DNA of 64,000 nucleotides from Pseudoscleropodium purum (GCA_963969395.1 OZ017803.1:1860001-1924000); one strand, 5' to 3'. Positions 11,793 to 23,772 are shown, counted from the stretch's first letter. The notes: generated from the letters alone by a model not told the origin. Made by a program: numbers and translations.

Positions 11793-11953
11793 TAAGGTAA
11801 CTCTACCTATGACAGTCCAAATGGGAGCCAGTCCATCACAAGCAAAATTGTACTAATGGTGTACATTCTAGTTCTTGAAATGTGCATCACTAGAAATTTT
11901 ATGCCTATGATGGGCTGGCTCCCATTTGGACCGTCATAGGCAGAGTTACCTTA
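11793..11953. mobile_element. 161-bp TA-flanked MITE, family member 1 of 3
   Basis: The arms TAAGGTAACTCTACCTATGA and TCATAGGCAGAGTTACCTTA are inverted repeats, continuing through CCAAATGGGAGCCAG on the left and CTGGCTCCCATTTGG on the right. TA lies at both edges. The loop carries GTGTACATTCTAGTTCTTGA, which is conserved in the other two members (23607-23772, 25656-25821). It is non-coding, with Stowaway-like architecture. Confidence 0.8.
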
Positions 11954-12010
11954 AGAAAAACCCAATGACATCACTTTTCCCAGCAGTTGAGTAGCAATCC
12001 AATGCTTAAG

Positions 12011-12124
12011 TAGTGGGAGGCATGGTGAAGTGGGCATTTTATCATGTGATGGCACCTGCCTTCAGTCTGGAGGCAGGTGCCATCACAGGCTGAAATAGTG
12101 TTGTCTTGGCCATGCCTCCCACTA
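12011..12124. mobile_element. Nested-hairpin miniature element
   Basis: The outer arms TAGTGGGAGGCATGG and CCATGCCTCCCACTA are perfect and edged by TA. Nested inside are perfect 16-bp arms, GTGATGGCACCTGCCT (12046-12061) and AGGCAGGTGCCATCAC (12071-12086), around a 9-bp loop. Two concentric inverted repeats in 114 bp would give a strong RNA or cruciform structure. It is probably a miniature element; I see no gene. Confidence 0.65.
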
Positions 12125-12327
12125 AGGTATGTGCATCTAAAAGTGACAATCTCCTAATTGTGACGTTTATCTACGGTTGTTCAAGATTTCAAGCTTGAAA
12201 TCTGAAACAAATATAAATAGGAGTTGCAATTAGGAGAGTGTTGCATTCAAGTGCACCTATTTTACACTATAAGGTACTGGGAGAAAATCGAAACTTGACC
12301 TCAGTTCACTCCAACAGGGTTGTAAGG

Positions 12328-12468
12328 TAAGATAGGAGGTCCTTAAATGGAGCGGGTTCTAAATGCATCCCCTATCTAGGAATGAGTGAGATATTCTCTG
12401 AAAAATCTACTACAATCATTGATGAGGTAGGTGGGCTTAAATGGTCGATTTATGGACCTCCTACCTTA
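12328..12468. mobile_element. 141-bp TA-flanked MITE, copy 2
   Basis: It starts TAAGATAGGAGGTCCTTAAA and ends GGACCTCCTACCTTA. Its length and interior match the copy at 7593-7733 closely. The sequence just outside the left end (TAAGG) partly repeats the end itself. Confidence 0.7.
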
Positions 12469-12473
12469 GATAC

Positions 12474-13262
12474 TTTAGAAACCGTTACCTTTTGCTACTA
12501 TACCTTGTTACTATTATTAAACTTGTCAAATTTTCATTTGGTTTTTTTGTTGGCAAGGGAAAGGAGTTTCCAACGCACCAAAGAACATGGCATTTGGATA
12601 TTATATGCAAAAGTTATGAAGGGTCAAAGTTTGGTTTTAACACACGTTCTTTCTACATGAGTACATGGCTAAGTTTTGGAGATGTACACAAAGTGAAGAC
12701 GGAGGGTTTGGATCAGGTCAATAGTGCATTTTTGGAGGGCCTACCTCAAGTTGACACCCTAAAATTTTGAAATGTAGATTGATTATAATGAGAATGTACA
12801 AATTGGCAAATTCAAAACCATGATGTTGGTTTTGTTTGATCTAATCCAAAATAATAATTTTAACCTTACATTTTCATTTGATGTTCAAATAATATATATG
12901 TTTCAAAATACTTTATCAATTGCTAAGTTTGAAAATGGGAACTGTGCTCAACACAAAATGGTTTTGTTTGAGGTTTCATACCTTAAAGTGGATAGTATAC
13001 CTAAAATGGCACCCTACCTAAAACCATTGTTATCACTTTGTGTACATCTCCAAAATCAATATGTGCATATGATGAGGAAACAATTTTAGAGCCTCAATCT
13101 ACCAAAAAAAATTTGAACCTTCATAACTTTTACATATGGTATCCAAATGTCACGTTCTTCGATGTGTTGGAACCTCCTTTCACTTGCCAACAAGAAAATC
13201 AATGAAAATTTGATTAGTCTTATAATAATGAGGTGTAGTGGCAGAATGTGGTGGTTTTAGGG
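12474..13262. repeat. Long inverted repeat, arms ~220 bp around a ~335-bp spacer
   Basis: The left arm (about 12474-12697) reads into the reverse complement of the right arm (about 13032-13262). Landmarks in the left arm are GTTGGCAAGGGAAAGGAG, CATTTGGATA, AAAAGTTATGAAGG and TTTGGAGATGTACACAAAGT. On the right they appear inverted as CTTTCACTTGCCAACAAG, TATCCAAATG, CCTTCATAACTTTT and ACTTTGTGTACATCTCCAAA. Similarity is around 80 percent by eye. Arms this long fit a foldback or Mutator-like non-autonomous element. Open frames in the arms (12382-12770, 12820-13089) are not convincing genes. Confidence 0.7.
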
Positions 13263-13395
13263 GTGCTCACTTTACTACAAAATTCCTTCAATGTTTGTTT
13301 TCTTGCATAGTTTTTTCTTAATGTAGACAATTTACATTAGATGGATATCCTATTGAAACGACGCTATTATTAACCCACAAACATTACATCAAACA

Positions 13396-13515
13396 TTTTT
13401 TGGCTGATGAATGATAAAGAATCTCTCCATACAAGACAAAAGTGCAACTATTCATCTTCCAAATTTCATGTGAAAAGGAATGGTCTTGTATAGTAGCTTG
13501 ACTTCCAATGTGTGC
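13396..13515 (+). repeat. Dispersed repeat copy (family of 9712-9845)
   Basis: The stretch from TTGGCTGATGAATGA to TATAGTAGCTTGA aligns with the reverse complement of 9712-9845. It shares GTGCAACTATTCAT with 10325-10421. It is non-coding. Confidence 0.45.
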
Positions 13516-13588
13516 TTTTGCATTTTTTTAATCCAAAAATTCACATAGTACCAAAACAAATGATTTAAAACGGTGACTAGTCCATCAT

Positions 13589-14498
13589 TTAACCCCTCAA
13601 GGCCTGACAATGTTTTTACAATGGAGGTTTTCAATGAATTGTCCCACTTTGATATTTTTTTGCACATGGATGCACTTGAATTTTTAAATTTTAACCATAC
13701 AAAATTGAAGAGTACTTTGTCTAGTATTCATGGAACTAATTGTGGAAAATATTGACTAATGGATTTTTAGATTATAACAATTTTGGATGATGAACTCTTT
13801 AGGTAGAAAACGCAACTTTTGCAAAAGAAAAATTATAAGAAGATGAATAATTATTTTTTGCCCTCCAAAAAATTGTATTAGAATCTAAAGCAAATTCAGT
13901 ATTTTTTGTCTCCAAATTTGAGAAATAAAAAACTCTCCTAAATTTGTAGACATTTTCAAACAAAAAGAATAAAAAGCTGAAACTAACCAAATTGAATCCT
14001 ACAAAATTAATTAATTTTTATATATGCATCATTTTTTGAAATTTAACAATTGATATCATCAACATATTGATTGGAACATCTCCAAAAAATTTGGAATCAT
14101 TCTAATTATTTTTGTATTCTTAGTCACACTAGATTGAATTTTGTATTTTTAAAATTGCTAAATATACAAATTTGAATTATTTTCTCTAGACCTAATTTTT
14201 TTGTGCAAATTAAAGACTAGAAATGTCCAAGAATTTTTTTTTTCCATTCCTACTATTTCTTTTATTGTAAACAAATTATGTTTGCTCCTTTTTTCTATTA
14301 GACTACATTTCCTAAATAAAATTTTAAATACTTCCCACATTGAAATTTTGAAAATCGGAGAATGCAACAAGTATGTCAACTTGTTATTCTAAAAATCCCT
14401 AGTTTACAAAATATTAAGATTTGTTTTACCCTATTGGGAATTTGCCATTGAAAATTTGAAGAGAACACATTGTGTCCCTTTAGTCCTTGAGGGGTTAA
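13589..14498 (+). mobile_element. 910-bp TTAA-flanked element with well-preserved ends
   Basis: The left end TTAACCCCTCAAGGCC (TTAA 13589-13592) and right end GTCCTTGAGGGGTTAA (TTAA 14495-14498) are inverted repeats differing at one of 16 positions. The interior is very AT-rich with scattered short open frames on both strands and no transposase-like protein. Its size agrees with the 925- and 927-bp members. Confidence 0.75.
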
Positions 14499-17400
14499 GG
14501 GTTAATGTATGTACAAATGCACTCTAAAGAAATTCCTTAAATTATTTGAAACAAACACATTAGTAGTGAATGATCAGCCAATGTGATAGAATTGAAAGAA
14601 TTTTTTTTTATAGTTTCCACGTACACTAGTGGTAGTATTCTGTGAGCGTGCGAGTATGAGCTTGTAAGTAATGAGCAAGGATTATGTGAGCGGGTAGCTT
14701 GAAAGCGTAAAAATTGATTATAAAATGAAAAAAAAATTGAAAGAAGATTTGACTCTATAGTAGTGGTCAAGATTTTTGAATTTTTGATACCATTTTGCAT
14801 ATCTTGAAGAAGACATAGAAATCCTTTGGAAGGGTTATACTTATAATGAATGGACCAAGAAAATAACCACACCACTCATTCTCAATGAGGTGGGACAAAT
14901 GCCTAAAGAAGTCACAATTAGAGTTGGCTTCAAGACATCATGTAGGACTCTTTCGGGGCAAGTTGCCTTCATGGTTGGTTGACTAGGGGATTCTTAGACT
15001 CACTAGATATGTCTATCACAAGGTCTACAACTTCTTACTTAACACAAACAAATTGTATATAAGTATTGGTAATCGTGGTGCATACACATTCTGGAGAATT
15101 TCGAACACCACAATGGCCAACAGGCATGTGTACTCTTGAATAGTCAGACTGCCTCAGTAAAAGATCATTAGATGCACCCATTATAAATATAGACAAACCC
15201 AAAAATTGATTATGGCCTAGCTGAATGTGCCAAACATGACCGGCCTCTACTACTAAATAAAGCATATGGACAGACTTCTTCAAGTGGCCCAAATCCAACA
15301 TGACCTCTTCTTCAATGTATATAGTAGATTGGACAAATCGAAACTTGCCAAGAAGTAAGGTTAGGGTTATCAAAGCAAACTCATCTTCACACAAAGAAAG
15401 GATAAGAGGAATTTTATGACTGTTTGCTTGAGTGGAAGTCATTCACCCACAATTGAATAACACAATTGAAATCATAGAAATCAAAAGCCCAGAAGGTAGA
15501 CTATAGAGAGGGACTTCTAGACAAGGTTTAGGAGTGGAGTATACATGGGCATAATTTGAAATGAATATAGAATTAGGAATGATAGAAATATAATGATGTT
15601 ATTAGTTCAAGTAGATCGTCATGCCAGTAGCCCCAATTTATTTATATCTTCAATAGCCGCCTAACCCATTAGAAAGATACATTAGTCTTACAACTTACCA
15701 AAAATATAGAATAGAGTATTTAAAAATTTAAAAAAAAAAGTCGTAACGAAGAAGATGGACTATATATGCTAATTAATCATCCTTATAGACCAAATCTTTG
15801 AAAATCCCATAAAATGATTTAAAGCATATAGATAGTTTTGGGGTACAGGATATGAGTTTGTTGCATTTATTAGGCTCCAAATAAAAATGGGTAGAAAGAA
15901 TTTTAAAAACACATGAAGGGGACATTATAGAGATTACTATTTATATGTTGAGTTGTATGTATCTATTAGTGTAGGATTCTAAAACGGTGTAGGGATTGGA
16001 TTCAAATGGTTACCTAAGGCATTGTGCTTATATTCATCATGTCGATAAAGGTCTTTATAAGATTGTCTTCAGAAAACACTGTGCAATCTGTAACTTTAGT
16101 CTTAGGCTTGCATTAGAAAAATAGGCCAAAGTAATTATAGAGTTGCGGAGCGGAAGCAAATGAAGAGGAGAAAACTCCACTTTCCTTCGGAGAAAGAGTT
16201 GCAGCGATTTGGCAAGAGAGAAATTGCGGTTTAAGATAAGGGAAGAGCATCTTGACCAATACATGCATTCTATATCAAATAGAATAATGAGAACAAAGTG
16301 ACGGACAAGGGAATAAGGTGTCCACAACAGCTACAATCATCTAGAGGAGGTACTCTAAGATTCTGCAACCTACAACAAACGTTCTACTCTCTAGTAAGTT
16401 ACTCTTCTCATTATTAACAATTGAATAATGTTCTAAATTTTACATCTTTAGCTTATATCCAACAATGAAAAACATAGATTTCATTGTCCATGTGGTTGAG
16501 TGTCATCTTTTGATTAAGTAGAGCTACAAACCAATCACACTCTTCTATGTATACTCAATGCATGCAAGAAGCTAAATAGTTGATGGAGATCAAATTCTAC
16601 ATACCTCTAATTATTGTTTCTTTAATTCAACTAGGTCAATGGTTAGTGAATTTGATAAGTTGTATTTGGTCAGCAAGGATAACAAGCACAAGAAATGGAA
16701 TACATGGACAACTACAAAGAAGCATTGAGCATTCTAAGTGCGGTTTTGTAATTGACCACACTCTTAATAGGCTCAAACATTCCAAATGTATCTAATGGAG
16801 TATACAAAGGTAGTAGGAAAATTAAATGGAACTGGAGAACAAAAAACTATTGCACAACTTTTGCCATTATAGTATTGGAATATTTAGACAAGTGATATAT
16901 ATAAAGATAACTATCTACATTTCACTATAAGGATTAATTTGGGCCTTTGACCTATAATAGTCTACAAAGTAAGTATACTCTTAGCAACCATTTCCGTAGC
17001 AAGAGAAGATACTCTAAAGTTATTTTTAAGACTAATATAGATAACCAAACTAAGGCAAAATCAGATAAAGGAAGTACATAAATGAAGCGGCCTCTTAAAT
17101 CTATAAATAAATGAAGTGTATATTATTTGTACATGTTTTGCTTTTTATTAGAGAATTGATGAACAATAGGGTAAATTTCGTCTAGGAATCCATTTGAGAG
17201 CCCTATACAACTTCAAATTAAAAATTAAATACCTAATTCCACAAAATTATTAGGAATATATAGTGACTTGGGTTGAATGTCAATTTGATTTCTTGGTCTC
17301 AAAAAATTAACTAAAAATAGTTCAAAGCGATTCACCTCCGTGGATTTTACTTCCATGACTTCTAAATTGCATTATAGAAACGTGTTCTTTATTAGATTTA

Positions 17401-18050
17401 TGAAATCATGGAGGAGTTTATAGTGGATTGAAACAAAGGCCATTCCTGTCTATAGAAAGAGAATTCAATTCAAAATATGTAGTTTTAGCTTTATCACTAT
17501 AAACACCATAATGAATAAGGTAAGAAAAAGTAAGGCCAAAATGACAAAGAATCAGGATCTAGCGATGTTGGTCTTCTAACTCGTCGGACCAATCACACCC
17601 AACTGGTTAGACCGGTCAACCACAAATTATCCTAAACTGCTTTCCTTGGCATGTGGCTTAAGATTCTCCTTAAGCCCTAAGTGCATCAAGGCTCATGGGG
17701 CTTGCTTAGGATTGTATATTCTACTCTATGCGTGTTAGTGGTTGTATCTGCTAGTTCGTGCTTCTCTGTGTAATCATACTTCTCTCTGACTGAGTGCTTC
17801 TTCGGAACTTTTCTTGCACGTTTGTGTATTTTGTCATCATTGCTATTTATACATGCTTGTTCACAATTGTTTCTACGAGTTTGGGACAAAGGTACTTGTG
17901 CATTTTGTTTTCTTCCGCAATTATAGTATCTTCTTCACCGTTGAACAAATTAGTAGACTTCACCCCATTCATTGAATTAAGGTTTGGCTTCAAATGAGAT
18001 TCAGGAAGATGATATTTGAACTCAATAATCTAAGCTCTTTGGTCTCAAGA
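14499..18050. other. Intergenic DNA, no gene supported
   Basis: The longest open frame is 135 codons on the minus strand (15035-15442). It shows no motif I recognise and no splice or composition support, so I leave it as a possible relic. Other frames (16055-16327 minus, 16580-16795 plus, 17686-17997 on both strands) are equally unremarkable. The sequence from 17570 to 18050 becomes more balanced in composition ahead of the relic that follows and could be its upstream region. Confidence 0.4.
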
Positions 18051-21000
18051 ATGGGCGATCAACAAAGTGAAGGCATTACAAGTGATCAAGAAGACGACAT
18101 TTTAGCCACTACAGCCCTCAACAGATCAGGTATTTGAACTCCCTATTTTCCTTAATTTGCTAACAATTAGGATTGTTCAGTTCCTTCTCCAACAACACTT
18201 AGGCCACACTAATGGTCAGGAACCATTTCCTTCCAGTTCAATTCAATCATGCTATGATTAGGGTTCTTGGACAGACTACCATAAGGATTTTTTTTCTTTC
18301 AATACGTTGGTCAAGTCCCTTTGAGCTATCAATTGATCCTTACATCGATCAATTTGTGCATGTAGTGCTCAAGAATTATCCCTCTTGATGCGTGGAGGCC
18401 ATTTTCTTGGCAAGCATTCTAGTTTCTCATTATTTTTTTGTTTTGTTCCCCAATCAATTTAGGGTGACAGGAGGTAGACCCTAGCACCAAAGCCACACTT
18501 CTAGCAAGTTTAGGTGTTTTTCCATTCATGAACTTTGGTATTTGTAGGGTATGCTTATCAATGTAGAGTCCAAGAAACCCAATCCTCGGCACCAAGCTAC
18601 AACCATTGTAAGGTAAAGCTGATTTTCAATTTAGAATTCGCTCCTTATCGAGGGAGTTTCTCAATCGATTAAGGTCCCAGAAAGGTCATCCCTCGGCATC
18701 AAGGTTGCATCCTGAGAACCTCCCACTCTAGATCAGGGGCTTGCATCAATTCTGGACGAGGTATCCTAATGAATTAGGTCTTGAGGAAGGGCACCCCTTG
18801 GCACCGAAGTCACACCAGGGGGGGCCTTTTATTTTGGATTAGGGGCTCATATCGACGGGGCATCATGATCAATTAAGGCCCAAGAAAAGGCACCCCTTGG
18901 TGCCGAGGTTGCACCCTTAGAGGTATGTCACTCTGATTTAGGGTCTCAGATCTCTTTTTGGCGGTGTGTCCCAATCAGTCAAGGTTCAAAGAAGGGCACC
19001 CCTTGATGCCGAGGCTGCACCATTGGCGAGTTCAAGCCGATCATGAGTTCAAGCTAGGAATGTGAGAATCAATCTAGGATGGTCGGGGCTCACCTATCAA
19101 CGCCGAAGCTATAAAGTTTGGGAGGTCAAGCTCGATTTCATTCTTGAATCATATTTTCTTGCTTGGAGTTTTTCAGCCACTATAGGGTCTGCTAAACCCC
19201 ACCATCAGCACTAAGGTTGACATTTGAGTGAAGTGACTATGATCTCTTTTTTCAAAAATGATTGCTAATGGGGTTTACCAATCAATTTAGACTCTTACGA
19301 GCTCATCCTTTGGCACTGAGGCCGCACTCATGGTGTAGTCATGCATGTTTAAATTCTTACTTGATTGTTCTTGGAATATACAAATCAATTAAGGGTAAGA
19401 GAGGACCACCTCTCGGCACCGAGGCCTAATATTTGGAGAGGCTACATTAACTTGTATTCTTTTTTTTGAGTGTGATTGGATGTATTCCAATTAGAATAGG
19501 GTTAGGAGAGACTCCCCCTCGGTGCCAAGGCCACTATCTGGTTCAAGTAGGCTTAATTACATTTTGAAAGTTTGACTCTTTTCCAAGGGTTCTAATTACT
19601 CTATTCTAGGGCTGAACCGCTTACTCTCAACGTCGTGGCCGTATTCATAGGGGTCTTCACGTTTTGTTTTTTTCTCACATTGGATTTAATTCTTGAGTCC
19701 ATTATGCTGAACTCGGTAATCAATCAATTAAGTAGGGTGAGAACTCACCCCACGGTGTCGAGGTTGCAGTCACGGGGGCACTTTTGCTTGGTATTATTTC
19801 TTGAGTCAATCGTTTATAGGACGGTTCCCCATCAATTTACTAGGATTGGAGAGATACCTCTCAGTGTTGAGGCCACAGCCATGGGGGCTCTATGCTAGTA
19901 TCCATTCTTGGCTTTATTGAGCTCCTTTCAGCTACTGACTAATGCATAGTGACAAGAACTCAACCATTAGCACTGGGGCCGTACCTTTGGCATGCTCTTT
20001 TGAATTTGTTTATGCTTGAAGGGTCTCCCAAGCAGTTCATGGTCAGAGAAGCCCAGCCCTTGGCGGTGAGTTAAAATTGTTTACTAAATTTTATTTTATT
20101 TTTTGATGGTATCATGTGTACCTTCTTAGTTGCTTGTGATGGAGATTCCTCATGTTTTTGAAGATGTCATACAACCCGGTGGTGTTGAGGTTCGAGTTCT
20201 TGAAGATGGGGTTCAAGAATTTGAAGATGAGGTGCATGTCGATGGCAATAAGGCCAAAGTCGATGGAAATGTTGATGATGGTGCCAAAGCAAGGAATGAA
20301 AGCTTGGAGGTTACCTTGCTAAGAACGAGTTTATTGCATACGCTTTATCGTGTCCAGAAATATAGAATGATGGCATTGGAGAATGTTTCAAAGTACCTTA
20401 GTGATTCCAAGATGTCACAGTGCCAATAGAATCAGTGAAATAGTTGGTACTCTATGACTGTCAAAGTATTTACTTTGTTCATTTTTGGACTATGTATTCT
20501 CTTATTTTCTGGGTACATATACAAAGCATTGTAGTGGCCATGTTCAATTTCTAATTTTAAAATTTTTTTTCCATTGTGAGATCACTACTGCTTTAGATGT
20601 TGATGTTCAATTTTATAAAGAAGACACACCGTAGGGGGAGCACTCGGAAGCAGGCGTCTTGGCTGCCATGAAGACTAGAAATAATAATAAGAAATCAAAG
20701 CTAATGCTGAAGTTAGTGAAGCTTGCAATAGTTGCAAATCCCAGCCTAGGGGAAGAGTGGCTTCAAGAGGTATCTAATTTTTACCAGTCTAATTTGTTTT
20801 TTGATTTTTATTAGTGAGATGCGGGTTTCATCATTTTTTTTGTCTTGGATTCAAATTGAGAGGCACTGGAGCTTGGACATCACTTCCAAGATGAATCTCG
20901 AGAAGTTGCATTTAATTGCAACCTGCAATGTGAGCATAGTTCAAAAAGTGAGGTGCCTTTGGTGGTAGAACTTCTCAATTCCAACTAGAGCAATATGGAG

Positions 21001-21936
21001 ATTTTCCTTTAAGCCGATTGGGGAAAATGAGCTGATGACTTTTCTAGTAAAAGCATGCTAGTATGTTGGTGTATGTACTCTTTCTCCTCTTCAGTTTATA
21101 TAGGTCGCTTGAGTAGGTTCTAGAATCTCTTGTGTGATTCTTTCTATCATGATTTAATGGTAAAAATTTGATTTGTGTTGACATTTATTTTCAAATGTCT
21201 TAACAAATTGAAGAAGTTAGCTCAAAAATGATTGCCAATATTGTGAAAAAGGATCAGTTGGTGTTGACAATGGATTATGTACAAGAGCTGAAGACCTTTG
21301 CTAATTATCTTTAGAGTTGGCGAATTCAAGTTTGGGACCAGGCCTTTTTGATTTACTTTCGTAGTCCTTAGGTGCTTAAAAAGTCAGATGACTTTGAGCA
21401 ACATTCGGTAGCTAATCTTGTTGTAAAGCCTTTTGTTTACAGGTGAGATTTTGTCCTTGTTGTTTTTGATTCATTAATGTTTTTAAAAGTCCTAGAAGGT
21501 CTTTCTTTCTAACATTCGACCTTTTATTTTAGATATTTCAAGTACAAGTTACTGCCTAAAGGTGCTATTGTCGAGTGTGATCTTCCACCAATTTTTCACA
21601 CTTGGTTGGATGTCCAATCACAACACTATATGTTTTTACCTTCACAATTGAGATGGTAGAGTAGTGCGCATCTCATGTCTAATACATAGTATTTGGATTG
21701 CTCACCGAAGTTTACACCAATATCAGAAGAAAACTTTAGATGTTCCCTTAACTAATATCCCATTTTCTATTGGCAACATGATTTCAACAAATAGAGGTTG
21801 TTGGTTGTTTTTTACTGTACTCGGACTTTTTCCTAGCCCAGAGAAGTCTTATGTATTGCCTCCATTTGTAGAGGCATTAATTTGGCATCCTAAACTGACC
21901 AGGGTATACCTATGCAAGCAAAGTGTAATAGTATAG
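18051..21936 (+). pseudogene. Multi-exon gene relic, unknown product
   Basis: Several coding-looking blocks follow each other on the + strand. A start codon at 18051 opens 26 codons ending at a good donor (TCAG|GTATTTG, 18129/18130). An acidic 99-codon stretch lies at 20130-20429 behind a TTCTTAG acceptor. Further blocks lie near 20668-20770, 20850-20985 and 21209-21312. The last is a block to 21442 joined by a clean intron (21443-21532, ACAG|GTGAGA to TTTTAG|ATA) to 21533-21657. Reading across that intron gives continuous protein (VYR then YFKYKLLPKG). In-frame TAG or TAA codons interrupt the blocks at several places, for instance at about 21313 and 21370, where glutamine codons would be expected if CAG had become TAG. 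Beyond 21660 an open 90-codon frame (to 21936) lies in another frame. The phases of the first two blocks do not match directly. I do not recognise the protein. The tandem array at 18320-20070 sits between the first two blocks. Confidence 0.4.
18320..20070 (+). repeat. ~105-bp tandem repeat array, about 16 degenerate units
   Basis: Units carry, in order, CCAATCAATTAAGG, an AGAAAGGGCACCCCTTGG motif and a GGCACCGAGG(T/C)(T/C)GCA motif. The last motif occurs near 18588, 18695, 18799, 18899, 19005, 19099, 19205, 19315, 19415, 19520, 19628, 19754, 19862, 19970 and 20062. The spacing is 92-126 bp, mostly 100-110. Units are strongly diverged and contain stops and length changes that are not multiples of three, so the array is not a protein repeat. 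It lies within a likely intron of the relic above. Confidence 0.75.
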
Positions 21937-22122
21937 ATTCCAAGGTATTTTAGTTTTAGATGGGGCAACTATAGAATTAGAGACTGAGACCTAATTGACT
22001 GATAACACTAGCCACCGTCAATCCCTATGGACCTCTTTTTTGTGATTTTATTTTTACTTATATTGCACTTGCTTGGTTTTATTTTATCTTACATTGTAGT
22101 TGATGAGTGACAAAAATCCTTT

Positions 22123-22856
22123 TTTTGGCCCTTCAAAAATTCAGATAGCTACACTTTAAAACGTCATATTTGTACGAAAAAATGTCCAAAATGGTTGCAA
22201 TTCTTTGGATTCACTTTTCAAGTCAAGTTGGATACATGCTTAAAAATTTCAAATCATTTGGATTCATACAACATATAGGAAAAAAATAGTAAGTAGAAAG
22301 GAGTAGAGAATGATTCAAAATACTAAATTGTTAACAATTTATTTATGGAATTGAAAAATCCCAATTCCAATGGTTGTAATGTTGTAATAAAAAATCTACA
22401 TCCAATATTTTAATTTTATTTTTTAAATATTGAAAATTGAGTTAAATAAAGGACTTCAAAGTTTGTCTTAAAGTAGAGATTCAATAACAACCCACAAACT
22501 CCTACAAACTAATATTCCTTAGAACTTTTGACTCATTGATCAAAATGGAATGATTCAAAGCTTTCTTATTATATATAGATCTAAAGAACCAATTTCGAAT
22601 TTTAATTAAAAAAAATGATTTAAAAAAAAGTTTTTTTAGCTACCTAGGTTGCTTGTCAAGCAATGAAAAGTACAAATCATACAATAACTTTTTAACCATG
22701 TGGTCAAAAGTTATGAAAATTTTTAGACCTTAAAGCTACTCTTCATGCACATGTTGCATTAAAATTTAAAAGAAAATAATTAAAAACTCCATTTGTAACG
22801 AGTTGCCCAAAATTTCTATGTTGCCAAAAAACGTAGTTTGGGCGTTTAAGGGTTAA
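22123..22856 (-). mobile_element. TTAA-family element, left edge decayed
   Basis: The right edge GGGCGTTTAAGGGTTAA (TTAA 22853-22856), preceded by TGTTGCCAAAAAACG, matches the inverted left end of the members at 31193 and 63185. The interior is a minus-strand copy sharing GAATGATTCAAAATACTAAA, CCAATTCCAATGGTTGTAAT and GACTCATTGATCAAAATGGA with 58700-59568 and, inverted, with 31193-32119. The left edge near 22123 has GGCCCTTCAAAAAT but no TTAA. It is non-coding. Confidence 0.6.
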
Positions 22857-23220
22857 GCAATTATGGAATACATGGAATGTAGATTTCTTGAGTGCAAATT
22901 TTTTTCTTGATATAGGAATAGAGTTTGGAAGAATAATAGAATTTTTTAGAATTTTTTAACTCAAAATATAATTATCATAAAGTTTTTAGTTGAATTGTAG
23001 TGTACAACATGTACTGATCATATAGGCTTTTTGGTTTCTATCCATCGGTTGGTTGCAGAATCAACCAAGGGTTGATTGCAATATTGAGAGTTTGACAATC
23101 AATAATAATGCGCCACAACTACTTTGAAAACCACAACACAATTTTACAAAAAGAAATTGGTCTGCAAGTTGGAAATGAGGGGGAGGGTTGATTTGAAATG
23201 GGTTGGTTCCTATACCTGTT
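22857..23220 (+). repeat. Duplicated block, copy 1
   Basis: It starts GCAATTATGG directly after the TTAA of the preceding element and runs through AACTCAAAATATAATTATCA, GTTGGTTGCAG and GCGCCACAACTACTTTG. It aligns with 24411-25040. In this copy the junction AAAATATA/ATTATCAT is uninterrupted. Confidence 0.65.
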
Positions 23221-23606
23221 GATCCCATGAGTTGAAGCACTCATGGGAACAAAACATGTACAATTTAAGTTAGTGTGCAATTGAGTACATTGGTAGATTT
23301 TGCACTCATCTGGCCACACAAAATCCACATGAATTAAGTTTTAGGGGAATTCATAACCAATCAACCTTCAGATTATCTTATCTTATAGTGTGATAATGAA
23401 TGACAGCTATTGTAATTCTGCAATGGGGTCTCCTATTTGTTTGAAAAAGGGAAAAACATAAAATAAAAGGAATGATAGCCATTGTAACCCGTCTGCAATC
23501 AAAAGTTGTGAATAAAAAAATACTATCTGAATGAAAGTTTGACGCTTAGTTTTCTTGCTTGATAATTTGGAATAACATTTGGAGACCACTAAGTTATATC
23601 TTACAT

Positions 23607-23772
23607 TAGGATAAACTACTTGATTACCAGGCAGAGTGGGAGCAAACTTGTTGTGGGCAAAATTGTAAGGATAATGTACATTCAAATTCTAAAATGTAGA
23701 GTACACCACCATTACAATTTTGTCTACAATGGGCTCGCTCCCATTTTATCTGTAATGGGGTAGTTTACCTTA
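23607..23772. mobile_element. 166-bp TA-flanked MITE, family member 2 of 3
   Basis: The left end is TAGGATAAACTACTTGATTA and the right end TAATGGGGTAGTTTACCTTA, inverted with a few changes. Inner arms read GTGGGAGCAAAC on the left and GCTCGCTCCCAT on the right. The loop AATGTACATTCAAATTCTAA matches 25656-25821. An 8-bp TTACATTA lies on both sides (23601-23608 and 23770-23777) and may be coincidental, since the other copies only show TA. Confidence 0.75.

Noticed and set aside
15035..15442. A 135-codon minus-strand frame as a hypothetical gene.
   Set aside because: No motif, no codon or GC elevation over the surroundings, and no splice or promoter support.
16580..17000. Possible Copia RNase H remnant.
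   Set aside because: The resemblance was limited to a few residues and did not extend over any known motif order.
18320..20070. The ~105-bp (35-codon) period suggested a pentatricopeptide-repeat gene.
   Set aside because: Unit lengths vary by numbers not divisible by three, stops occur in every frame, and the conserved core does not translate to a PPR-like helix pair.
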